This document shows positions 35,101 through 42,348 of a DNA stretch of 64,000 nucleotides, piece by piece; the stretch's first letter is position 1; every line of letters starts with the position of its first letter. The notes below the pieces were generated by a model. That model saw nothing but the letters and a program-made list of their open reading frames with translations, was not told the DNA's origin and searched no databases. The position numbers and the translations under genes were made by a program. The stretch is taken from NCBI GenBank assembly GCA_031425195.1, contig JANPIX010000032.1, positions 62,001 through 126,000 of the forward strand, read 5' to 3'. The DNA comes from JANPIX01 sp031425195. Its GTDB lineage: Bacteria; Pseudomonadota; Alphaproteobacteria; Rhodobacterales; Rhodobacteraceae.

Positions 35101-35695
35101 TGGGGACGACCGGTTGGAAGGGGGCGGCGGCAATGATGTGTTGCAAGGCCAAGGGGGCAATGATGTGCTGGTGGGCGGGGCAGGGCAGGATTGGCTTGAT
35201 CTGGGCGGGATGATGCCACTTTCCGTCAATCTGGCGATCAGGGGGCTGCAGGATACCGGGCAAGGGCGCGATCTGATTTCAGGGATCGAAAACCTGCGAG
35301 GCGGGGGGGGGCGCGACACGCTTGCCGGGAACAATGGTGACAATCAGTTGGCGGGACTTGGCAACAATGACAGGCTTTTGGGGGGTGGCGGGCGTGACCG
35401 GCTGACCGGGGGCGGGGGGAATGACACTCTTTCCGGCGGCGGCGGCGCGGATACCTTTGTGTTTGACGGGGGCAGCGATCAGATCACCGATTTCAACGCC
35501 GGGCGGGGGGACAGGCTGGTGATCGACACCGACAGTCTGCGGGGCCTTGGCGGGATGACGGCGCGCGCGGTGATCGACAGGTTTGGTGATCTGACGCGGG
35601 GGGGCGTCGTGCTGGATTTGCCCGGCCCCCACCGGATACTGGTTGAGGACGCCCATTCGCTCCGCATGCTATACGACCATCTGACCTTGATCTGA
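32117..35695 (+). CDS. Large RTX protein with N-terminal beta-propeller-like domain
   Basis: A 1192-aa predicted secreted protein. Residues ~1-375 have repeated FxxVxxGGxxFxxxx blades (RVFVVAGGGDNGIS, QYLFVLSQASDSL) resembling a lactonase-like seven-bladed propeller. From ~380 onward it is almost entirely GGxGxDxUx calcium-binding nonapeptides, interrupted six times by a ~30-residue segment containing V-D/N/R-L and G(I/V)E(N/D/G/W), giving a ~94-aa higher-order repeat. The end (FVFDGGSDQITDFNAGRGDRLV) is the serralysin-type C-terminal signal region for type I secretion. GTG 32117 or GTG 32144 could start; no signal peptide. Confidence 0.85.
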   Translation: MLHSDPGCGVASFEVVGVFLDAPARFVSGITDIEVVQSGDDVQLYTTTRAGGGLLAFDVGMGAGLGLDLIDQQALIDGTGLSTPGRLSQVMLNGQSSVLLSGAGQTGLGGYDLGATGRYSAAMTLVDAPEMTMAAHAVVECGGQTFLYGNRSGSTLLSAYRVGTDGRAVWSSDVALPVEYQGIDVTALVPVTLAGGQYLFVLSQASDSLRSYRIGADGSLQQVSALGAGGGLGIAAPSAMTMVETGGQAFAIVTAAGSSSISVVALEAQGRMSLSDHVIDTLDTRFQGVSALASVTIGGRVFVVAGGGDNGISLFTLLPGGRLLHLGNQVEQNDFPLDNITAIKAVVVNGRIEVFVAGEGSGLLRMRIDPGDVAGPREGTPGADSMVGGAGNDLLFGQLGTDTLRGGEGDDILMDGAGNDNLYGGAGADIFIISADDAWNRIFDFEPGIDRIDLTSWGRIYSTQALTIRKFNTGYVTISYGQESVTVYGAAGVVLSTGDFKASDLFRLWHVVAEPVYEGLWLAGTTGADSLVGDAGADTLAGQGGADTLDGRAGFDIADYAWAAGDLTVDLNDAARNAGMAAGDVHIGIEGLAAGAGDDVLQGSAEANLLRGNDGQDQLDGRQGDDTLHGGAGNDTLTGGAGADRMVGGAGRDLADYGAALGAVRVDLSAPNLNRGEAAGDTYDGVEDVAGGDHHDSLTGDAAGNRLWGGAGNDLLIGRSGDDVVYGGDGRDTLQGDEGSDTLNGGSGVDEIIFDSGGNLRVDLTVIGAQSTGQGNDLIGGVEWITAGNGRDFILGDEADNRFIGNGGDDSLSGGFGADSLIGGEGNDLLQGGDGEDWVLFHGPVAMAVNLSMIDGWAKGEGRDTIKGCEHAATGGGDDVLTGSVGANHLVGGGGRDRVAGGRGDDTLEGGAGDDTLLGEAGRDRLVGGAGSDLVIYGGSGNVTIRLGQNKAADQDRLFGIENLRTGAGADRLTGDGAANHFQGQAGRDVLAGGGGDDRLEGGGGNDVLQGQGGNDVLVGGAGQDWLDLGGMMPLSVNLAIRGLQDTGQGRDLISGIENLRGGGGRDTLAGNNGDNQLAGLGNNDRLLGGGGRDRLTGGGGNDTLSGGGGADTFVFDGGSDQITDFNAGRGDRLVIDTDSLRGLGGMTARAVIDRFGDLTRGGVVLDLPGPHRILVEDAHSLRMLYDHLTLI
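33821..35500 (+). repeat. Six ~280-bp coding super-repeats in the RTX gene
   Basis: The conserved V-x-L positions start at 33821, 34112, 34400, 34661, 34949 and 35225, giving intervals of 291, 288, 261, 288 and 276 bp. Each unit carries one V-x-L segment, one GIEN-like segment, and five to eight nonapeptides. The DNA copies have diverged, so only the protein pattern is clear. Confidence 0.78.
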
Positions 35696-35700
35696 CCGGA

Positions 35701-37785
35701 TCAGATGAAGGCAAAGTCGTTGCGCAGGGTTTCAGGATCCGTCACCCCGGCAAGCGTCAGGGTATTGCCGCCGCCGAAATCGAACACGGCTTTCGTGCCC
35801 TCAACCACGACATAAAGCAGAAGATCATCAAAACCGGCTGGTGCAACGGCGAACAGCGATTTGCTGATGCGGAGGGTATCAATATTGTCGGCAAAATCGG
35901 CAATTGTATCCTTGCCTTCGGAGTAGACAAAGACATCGCGCCCGGCCCCGCCTGACAGGGCGTCATTGCCCGATTGCCCGTACAGGACATCGTTTCCGTC
36001 GCCGCCCATCAGGGTGTCATCGCCCAAATCACCCTTGATCAGATCGTTGCCGGACCGGCCCTGCATGCGGTTTGCAGCGGACGAGCCCAAGAGCAGGTCG
36101 TTGCCGCCGCCAGAGATGACATGTTCCACCGAAACAAGTTTGTCACGCCCTTCACCGGTGTTCTGAATGGAGGTGCGGGCAAGGTTGATGATGACCTTTT
36201 CGCCGCCCGAAATCTGCAGCACATCAGCGCCCGACCCGCCGTTCAGCACATCATTGCCTGCGCCGCCGTTCAGGGTGTCTGTCCCGGCGTTTCCTTTCAG
36301 CGTGTCGGCCCCCGTGCGGCCCGAAAGCCTGTTCCCGACGTCGTTCCCGATCAGCGCATCGCTTCCTTTGCCACCGATGGCGTTTTCAATGACGACATTG
36401 GCGGCGATGATGATGTTCCCCTTGAACCCGCCGACATTCGACGCGGCAAGTTCGTTCAGATCGATCCGCTGGCGTGCCGTGACGGGCGAGAAGTTCAGGG
36501 TATCATTGCCGCCAGTGTCATAGATCGTCAGCGCATAGGGGTTGCCCTGATAAACCTTGGGGTCATTGGGAGAACGGTCAAAAATCTCATCAAACAGGCG
36601 GCCAAGATAGCCGCTTACGTTGGAACTGGCCCCATAGACGGTGTTGCCCGCGCGGCTCTGCACGTTGGTGCCATACAGGGCCTGAATGGCAAGGATGTCT
36701 GCCGCCATGGTCGTCGCCAGAAAGGCAAAGCTCGCGTCGATGTTCGGATTGTCGGTTTGCGCGAAATACGACATGACCGATGCCTGCCAACTGTCAAAGC
36801 TGAAGGTTTCATCGGTGCCGAAATCTGCGTCGCCGTTGTAATCGCCCGCGTGGCCGAGGCCAAGCGCATGGCCGATTTCGTGGATGTAGGTCTGCAGCCA
36901 GTAGGAATTGAGCGAGATGGGCTTTGTGTCCCAATTGCTTTGGACGTTGACGATGGAGGTATAGATTGTCCCCGCGTCACCGAACGACAGGTCGGAATAG
37001 GAATAGGCGCCGTCGTCCCAGTTGTCGAAGATCAGGTCAGCGCCTTTTTTGAAGAGAAGGGAATAGTCGCCTTCACTGTCACTCCAGCCGGTGACCCGCA
37101 AGTAATAGGCCCCCGATGCGTTGACGCGGAAGGCCATAGGCTCGTTGTCGCGCGCCTCGGGGTTGTCTTGCTTGATGATCGAATTGCCGTTTCGGTCAAG
37201 GAGTTCGAGAAAGGGGTCGAAGTTACGCCCACCTGAGCCATCACGCTTCAACAGCGCATAGTAGTCGACCCCGGCCTTCAAGTTCACCTGCACGACATCG
37301 GCATCGTCTTTGTTCGAGAGGTTGCCATGGAACACCTTGTTCTGGCCAAGGATATAGCTGGTTTGCATGCCCGGTTTCGCATCGGCCGATTCAAAGATAT
37401 TGCCGCCATCCTGCAGATCGATCGCCTTGAATTTTATGCCCGACACATCGGTCCAGGCCTGCAGGGCGGCGGTGGCAACCTGACGTTCGGCGGGGGAAAG
37501 CCCCGTCATGTCATAGGTCAGCGTGCCGCCGGGATTGACGTTGAAAGCGCGCCCGCCCTCGGTCTGGTCATCCCAGAACCCGCTGCGCAGGTAGGTGGCC
37601 AAGGCGTTGATCTGATTGAGAGATGGTGCTGACAGCGGGCTGCCGCCCAGCGTATCCGCATGCGTCGTCCACTGCGCCGCCGCATCCTGCGGCCGAAGCG
37701 CCGCGCACAGCATACACATCCCTGACCCCCAGTTGGAACCGGAACGGCCCCCTTTGATGTTACGTAAGGCAAAGCCGCCGGGCAA
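35701..37785 (-). CDS. Serralysin-like M10 metalloprotease with PPC insert and RTX repeats
   Basis: A zinc protease of the metzincin class, likely exported by type I secretion. Of 694 aa, residues ~78-122 start the catalytic domain (TYDMTGLSPAER, LQAWTDVSGIKF); residues ~155-248 are a PPC-like beta domain (DVVQVNLKAGVDYYALL, SGAYYLRVTGW); the catalytic domain resumes at LIFDNWDDGAYSYS, with the zinc site HEIGHALGLGH at 302-312 and Met-turn SVMSY at 336-340. RTX nonapeptides fill ~465-640, then the C-terminal secretion region. The start may be the first ATG or one of the Mets at residues 23/25. The stop lies 5 bp from the convergent RTX gene stop. Confidence 0.92.
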   Translation of the reverse strand: MPGGFALRNIKGGRSGSNWGSGMCMLCAALRPQDAAAQWTTHADTLGGSPLSAPSLNQINALATYLRSGFWDDQTEGGRAFNVNPGGTLTYDMTGLSPAERQVATAALQAWTDVSGIKFKAIDLQDGGNIFESADAKPGMQTSYILGQNKVFHGNLSNKDDADVVQVNLKAGVDYYALLKRDGSGGRNFDPFLELLDRNGNSIIKQDNPEARDNEPMAFRVNASGAYYLRVTGWSDSEGDYSLLFKKGADLIFDNWDDGAYSYSDLSFGDAGTIYTSIVNVQSNWDTKPISLNSYWLQTYIHEIGHALGLGHAGDYNGDADFGTDETFSFDSWQASVMSYFAQTDNPNIDASFAFLATTMAADILAIQALYGTNVQSRAGNTVYGASSNVSGYLGRLFDEIFDRSPNDPKVYQGNPYALTIYDTGGNDTLNFSPVTARQRIDLNELAASNVGGFKGNIIIAANVVIENAIGGKGSDALIGNDVGNRLSGRTGADTLKGNAGTDTLNGGAGNDVLNGGSGADVLQISGGEKVIINLARTSIQNTGEGRDKLVSVEHVISGGGNDLLLGSSAANRMQGRSGNDLIKGDLGDDTLMGGDGNDVLYGQSGNDALSGGAGRDVFVYSEGKDTIADFADNIDTLRISKSLFAVAPAGFDDLLLYVVVEGTKAVFDFGGGNTLTLAGVTDPETLRNDFAFI

Positions 37786-37867
37786 GCCTAAGGATCACGG
37801 CATCAGGGCTTTTGCTTGGCAGGTGTGTCGGATTACATTGCAGCAAATTCAAGGAAAAGGGACGGTG

Positions 37868-38854
37868 ATGTCTGGAAATGTATTGGTGACAGGCGGGGCC
37901 GGCTATATCGGGGCGCATGCCTGCAAGGCGCTGCGCGCCGCGGGGTTCACGCCGGTGGCGTTCGACAATCTGGCGACGGGGTGGCGCGAGGCGGTCAAGT
38001 TCGGCCCCTTTGTGCAGGGCGATCTGATGGACCGCGCCGCCGTGGATGCGGCCTTCGCCGAACACCGGCCCGTGGCCGTGATGCACTTTGCGGCGCTGTC
38101 GCTTGTCGGGGAATCGATGCAGGACCCGGGGCGGTACTGGCGCGTCAACGTCGGCGGCGCGCTGAACCTGATTGAAGGGGCGGTGGCCGCGGGTTGCCGC
38201 AACATGGTGTTTTCAAGCACTTGCGCCACCTACGGCGACCCGGACGGCGTGCTGCTGGACGAAAACACGCCGCAGCAACCGATCAACTCCTATGGCGCAA
38301 GCAAGCGGGCGATCGAAGACATCCTGAACAATTTTCGCGTCAGCCACGGTTTGGAACATGTGATCTTTCGTTATTTCAACGTGGCGGGCTGTGATCCGGA
38401 GGGTGAAATCGGCGAACAGCACAGGCCGGAAACCCATCTTATTCCACTCATGCTCGACGCGATCATGGGCAAACGCCCGGCGCTGACGGTGTTTGGCAGC
38501 GATTATCCAACGGCGGATGGCACCTGCATCCGCGACTATGTGCATGTGACGGATCTTGCGGCGGCGCATGTGCTTGGCTTGAACTGGCTGTTGGAGGGCA
38601 AGGGCAGCCGCATCTTCAACCTTGGCACCGGCAAGGGGTTTTCGGTGCGCGAAGTGATCGAGGCGTCGCGCGCCGTGACCAACCGGTCGGTGCCCACCAT
38701 TGAAGGCACGCGGCGCGCGGGGGATGCGGTGTCGCTGGTGTCGGGGTCGGCGCGGGCGGTGAACGAACTGGGCTGGCACCCGGCGCGGTCCAACCTGCCG
38801 GACATGATCCGCGATGCCTGGGGCTGGGCGCAGGGGCCGGGCTATACCGACTAG
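37868..38854 (+). CDS. galE: UDP-glucose 4-epimerase
   Basis: GalE interconverts UDP-glucose and UDP-galactose for surface polysaccharide. From ATG 37868 the protein is 328 aa. Features are VTGGAGYIGAH at the N-terminus, MHFAALSLVGES, the active-site pair Y142 and K146 in SYGASK, and YFNVAGCDPEGEIGE. A frame extension to 37616 is non-coding in character because it overlaps the divergent protease gene. Its stop shares a CTAG palindrome with the convergent creatininase-family gene. Confidence 0.94.
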   Translation: MSGNVLVTGGAGYIGAHACKALRAAGFTPVAFDNLATGWREAVKFGPFVQGDLMDRAAVDAAFAEHRPVAVMHFAALSLVGESMQDPGRYWRVNVGGALNLIEGAVAAGCRNMVFSSTCATYGDPDGVLLDENTPQQPINSYGASKRAIEDILNNFRVSHGLEHVIFRYFNVAGCDPEGEIGEQHRPETHLIPLMLDAIMGKRPALTVFGSDYPTADGTCIRDYVHVTDLAAAHVLGLNWLLEGKGSRIFNLGTGKGFSVREVIEASRAVTNRSVPTIEGTRRAGDAVSLVSGSARAVNELGWHPARSNLPDMIRDAWGWAQGPGYTD

Positions 38855-39651
38855 GGCGCTGTTCCCGGCCCATCGGCAGGGGCAAAGCCCTCCAATGGCA
38901 GGTCGCGCAGACGACGGGCAAGGTCAAGGAAGCCACCCGCCAGATGGGCCGCCGTGACGCGGCCCTTTTCGGCGGTTGCAAGATGCGCCTCGCCCACCAC
39001 ACCCGCCGGATTCAGATCGAATGACACCCAGCCGAGGCTGGTCGCACCAATCGGTGAAATCGGCGCGCTTTCTGCAGATGACCGGAAGTCGCGCGCCTGC
39101 GCCATGTCCACGGTTTGCGGGCGTAAATGCAGCATGAGCGAGGTTTCAAGATCGCCGCCATGGATGCCAAAGGTGGTTTCCTGCCGGGAATACAGGCCTT
39201 CGGGCAGGCCGCAGTTTCCCCAGCCATATTTGACGGCCTGCATGCCCGCCTGCACCCGAAGTTCACGGCTGACAATCGACACAAGGTCTGTGTTGCCGCC
39301 GTGGCTGTTCACCAGAATGATCTTGCGCACACCCGCGCGGGCCACCGACAGCCCAACCTCCACCCAGGCCCGAAGGGCGGTTTCGGCGGTGAGCGTCAGG
39401 GTTCCGCGCGCCCACAGATGTTCATTCGACTTGCCCACCGCCTGAACCGGCAGAATCAAGAGATCAAGGTCGTCCGGGCAGGCGGCCCGCACGGCCTCCA
39501 GCATGCCTTCGGCGATCAGTGTGTCGGTGCCCACCGGCAAATGCGGCCCGTGCTGTTCGATGGCGGCGGTTGGCAACACCGCCACTGTCCGCGCCGGATC
39601 AAGGGTCAGAAATTCGGGCGCGCGCAGATCGGCCCAGTTGCGTGCTGTCAC
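38851..39651 (-). CDS. Creatininase-family amidohydrolase
   Basis: A 266-aa protein of the creatininase superfamily, binuclear metal enzymes that open cyclic amides; members also deformylate riboflavin precursors (ArfB) or act in mycofactocin making (MftE). Metal-binding pieces are seen as EQHGPHLPVGTD, VNSHGGN and GIHGGDLETS with conserved Glu/His/Asp. The start GTG 39651 overlaps the upstream quinone-reductase stop by 4 bp (GTGA); the longer frame upstream lies within that gene. It is the last gene of a minus-strand run shared with an amidohydrolase and oxidases, which points to ring opening of an N-heterocycle. Confidence 0.85.
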   Translation of the reverse strand: MTARNWADLRAPEFLTLDPARTVAVLPTAAIEQHGPHLPVGTDTLIAEGMLEAVRAACPDDLDLLILPVQAVGKSNEHLWARGTLTLTAETALRAWVEVGLSVARAGVRKIILVNSHGGNTDLVSIVSRELRVQAGMQAVKYGWGNCGLPEGLYSRQETTFGIHGGDLETSLMLHLRPQTVDMAQARDFRSSAESAPISPIGATSLGWVSFDLNPAGVVGEAHLATAEKGRVTAAHLAGGFLDLARRLRDLPLEGFAPADGPGTAP

Positions 39652-40289
39652 GTGGTGACCCCCTGCTTTGGTGTCTGGGTTGCGACAGCCTGCCTGCCGA
39701 TCAGCCTGTCCATCCGCGCGGCCACCGTGGCCAGATGCCGCGCGCGGCTTTCCGGGGTGGAACTGTCCATCAGGTAATGCGCGGCAAAGGCCGTTCGTTT
39801 GCGGGGCGCGCACAGATAGCCCACACCGCGCGTCAGGGTGCGCTTGCCCGGCGCGCCGATCAGTTGCGTCAGCCACCAGCTTGCCCCGCAAGTGGTGAAC
39901 ACGCCCAGCCGTTTGATGTGGCGCAGGCCCGGCCGGATCGTGCGGTTGGCGCCATCCGGCATCAGAAACGCCACCTCGGGCAACAGCACCCGGTCAAGCC
40001 AGCCTTTCAGGGTGGCGGGCAGGCCGTACCACCATGTCGGATAGATGAAGATCAGCGTGTCACACCACCGAACATCATCCACCTCGGTCTGCACGGGGCG
40101 CTGATTGGCGGGGCTGGACAGATACCCCTTCCATTCGTCCCACGACAAGGCAGGCGCAAATCCAGAACGGTAAAGATCATGAACCCGCGTTTCGGCCCCC
40201 GCCGCGCCAAGTTTCTGCACCACCACATCACGCACCGCCGAATTGAAACTCTGGTCACAGGGATGGCAGAAAACCACCAATGCACGCAT
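39648..40289 (-). CDS. Flavodoxin-fold NAD(P)H dehydrogenase (quinone), copy 1
   Basis: A 213-aa soluble FMN/FAD oxidoreductase of the NQO1/KefF/MdaB family. The phosphate loop HPCDQSFNSAV near residue 9, the PTWWYGLPATLKGWLDRVL block (about 85-105) and GVFTTCGAS are all present. It follows copy 2 with no intervening base and overlaps the creatininase-family start. Physiological role within the cluster is not known; it may pass electrons to the FAD oxidase substrate or remove quinones. Confidence 0.85.
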   Translation of the reverse strand: MRALVVFCHPCDQSFNSAVRDVVVQKLGAAGAETRVHDLYRSGFAPALSWDEWKGYLSSPANQRPVQTEVDDVRWCDTLIFIYPTWWYGLPATLKGWLDRVLLPEVAFLMPDGANRTIRPGLRHIKRLGVFTTCGASWWLTQLIGAPGKRTLTRGVGYLCAPRKRTAFAAHYLMDSSTPESRARHLATVAARMDRLIGRQAVATQTPKQGVTT

Positions 40290-40868
40290 CTAGAAATGCC
40301 TCATCTTTCGTTCCACCAACGCAAGATAGCGTTGACGGTCGGCCGCGCTGACACGGTTCATGTCATGCAGGGCCAGATAGCAAAGCGTGTCTGCCTGACA
40401 CACATGCCGAAGCGCACGCTTTACCACGCGGCGGGGCGGATCCCCGGCCAGAATGGCCCGCACCCGTGTCGCGCCATAGGTGGTGACCGCCCCCAGTTTG
40501 CGGATGTTCGTCAGATTGGGCCTGACCCGGCCATCCACCAGCCGGAACGACACGCCGGGCAGGAACACCCGGTCGACATACCCTTTCAATATCGCAGGAA
40601 AGCCAAAGTTCCACACCGGGAACACCATTACAAGCGCATCGGCACGGCGCAGCCTGTCAACATGGCCCTGCACTGGCAGCGTATTGGTGGCGGTGTCGTG
40701 ATAGCCGCGCCGTTCCGCCGCCGTCATCACCGGATCGAACTTTTCGGCATAAAGATCGCACAGATCAACCTCCCATCCGCGCGCCGCCAGCGTTTCCACG
40801 ACAACGGCCTTCAGGCTTGCCGAAAAGCTTTCTTCAACCGGATGCGCGAACAGAACCATCGCCTTCAC
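40290..40868 (-). CDS. Flavodoxin-fold NAD(P)H dehydrogenase (quinone), copy 2
   Basis: A 192-aa paralogue of copy 1 with FAHPVEESFSASLK, FPVWNFGFPAILKGYVDRVF and AVTTYGATR in the same positions. Start GTG 40868 is preferred, with GAGGATGGGG in front; ATG 40859 is an alternative that would cut the first strand. Stop and start of the pair are directly adjacent (40290/40289). Gap to the FAD oxidase gene is 88 bp. Confidence 0.85.
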   Translation of the reverse strand: MKAMVLFAHPVEESFSASLKAVVVETLAARGWEVDLCDLYAEKFDPVMTAAERRGYHDTATNTLPVQGHVDRLRRADALVMVFPVWNFGFPAILKGYVDRVFLPGVSFRLVDGRVRPNLTNIRKLGAVTTYGATRVRAILAGDPPRRVVKRALRHVCQADTLCYLALHDMNRVSAADRQRYLALVERKMRHF

Positions 40869-40956
40869 GGCTTTGCCCCATCCTCTTTGCAGAAATATCC
40901 TCGGGGGGTGCGGGGGGCAGACAGCCCCCCGTCCGCGCGCGCCGCCCACCGGGCGG

Positions 40957-42348
40957 TCATTCGGCGGCCTGCAGTTTCGGATAGGCATACATTGCGTCAT
41001 ACCCCCAGGCCGGATCATCCCAGGCGATCATCTTGCCGGGGTTCAACAGACCCTTGGGATCAGCCTCGCGCTTAAAGTTCAACTGGCGGTCATCGACCGA
41101 CTGGCGACCGCCTTCCTCCAGCGTATAGCGGTGGGGGTTGAACACCATGCAGCCCATCGCCTCATGTGCGGCGACGATGGCGTCAAGCCGGTCTTCGGTG
41201 GTAAACCGCACCAGCGACAGGCCGGCGAACATGACGCGCCCGCCCTCGCGCATCAGTTCCAGATGCTGCATCACCTCGCCCGGAAAGGCGGCGCGGATGG
41301 CCGCGATCTTTTCGGCATGATTGTCGGGCGCATAGCGCACCTGCAGATAGGTGATCGCCGGATCGACTTTGAGTGCACGCAAGGTGGTGTGGTTCCAGCC
41401 GTATTCATAGACCGGGCCGGGTTCGCGCGGCCATTCCGTCTGGTCGCTGCGGTACAGGATGCGGGCGTCCGGGTGTCTGGCCGTGAAGGTGACAAAGGCA
41501 TCCATCGCATGGGGGGCGATCATCAGGCCGATCAGGTGATCGCCCGGGGCGACATGGGGGGCTACGCGCTGAAAATAGTCTTGCGTGATCGGGGCTTCGT
41601 AGATCGAGATGAGCTTTTTCAGGATGCCCACCTCGTTGCCAAGGTCGGCCGCATAGCGCACTGCGGCGTCGAAATCCTGCAGGGTGACGAACAGTTCCAC
41701 CCAGTCATAGGCCGGGGCCAGCGGCATTTCCAGTTCGGTGATGATGCCGTTGGTGCCGTAGGCGTGGCTGACGCGGTGCAGTTCTTCGCCCGAAAATTCA
41801 AGGATGCGGGGTTCTGCCTCCATCGTCACGACGCGCAGGCGGATGATGTTGCCCAGATCGCGCAACGCGCCCCAGGTGCAGGAACCGACCCCACCCGAGC
41901 CACCGGCGATAAAGCCACCGATGGTGGCCGTGGCATAGGTGGAACTGAACATCCGCAGTTCCTGCCCCGAGGCGCGGGTCACGGCATCCACGTCCTTGAG
42001 AAGGCAGCCCGGTTCCACGATGACGCGGCCCGGATGCACGGATTTCACGGCGGACAGGTGTTTGGTGTGCAGGATGATGCCGCCCGCAAGCGGCATGGCC
42101 TGACCGTAGTTGCCGGTGCCCGCACCGCGCACAGTGACGGGCACGTCATGGGCATAGGCCACGCGCAGCACCTCGATCACTTCCGCCTCGGTCCGGGGGG
42201 CCACGACGAAATCGGCGGTCACATGATCCAGCCGCGCCTTCAGAACCGGGGAATACCAGAAAAAGTCACGGCTTTTGGCGCGCACGGATACGGGGTTTTC
42301 ATCCAGTTCCAGATGGGCGAGGGCGGCCTTGGCGGCAGTCAGGTTCAT
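40957..42348 (-). CDS. FAD-binding oxidoreductase, GlcD-like PCMH type
   Basis: A 463-aa oxidase or dehydrogenase of the vanillyl-alcohol-oxidase/GlcD family. The PCMH FAD-binding domain shows VRGAGTGNYGQAMPLAGG near residues 74-91 and IGGFIAGGSGGVGSCTWG near 143-160; the C-terminus holds a cap domain and ends NPHRYTLEEGG...GLLNPGKM, typical of this family. The start overlaps the cytosine-deaminase-family stop by 4 bp, so both are in one operon. Substrate unknown; by context a hydroxylated or reduced ring compound. Confidence 0.87.
   Translation of the reverse strand: MNLTAAKAALAHLELDENPVSVRAKSRDFFWYSPVLKARLDHVTADFVVAPRTEAEVIEVLRVAYAHDVPVTVRGAGTGNYGQAMPLAGGIILHTKHLSAVKSVHPGRVIVEPGCLLKDVDAVTRASGQELRMFSSTYATATIGGFIAGGSGGVGSCTWGALRDLGNIIRLRVVTMEAEPRILEFSGEELHRVSHAYGTNGIITELEMPLAPAYDWVELFVTLQDFDAAVRYAADLGNEVGILKKLISIYEAPITQDYFQRVAPHVAPGDHLIGLMIAPHAMDAFVTFTARHPDARILYRSDQTEWPREPGPVYEYGWNHTTLRALKVDPAITYLQVRYAPDNHAEKIAAIRAAFPGEVMQHLELMREGGRVMFAGLSLVRFTTEDRLDAIVAAHEAMGCMVFNPHRYTLEEGGRQSVDDRQLNFKREADPKGLLNPGKMIAWDDPAWGYDAMYAYPKLQAAE

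Noticed and set aside
33240..35480. Repetitive DNA that could be taken for a CRISPR or satellite array
   Set aside because: The repeats are in frame, encode calcium-binding nonapeptides and have no uniform spacers.
35974..37236. A 420-codon plus-strand frame opposite the serralysin-like gene
   Set aside because: Antisense of a gene with a clear zinc site and RTX repeats; translation has no domain pattern.
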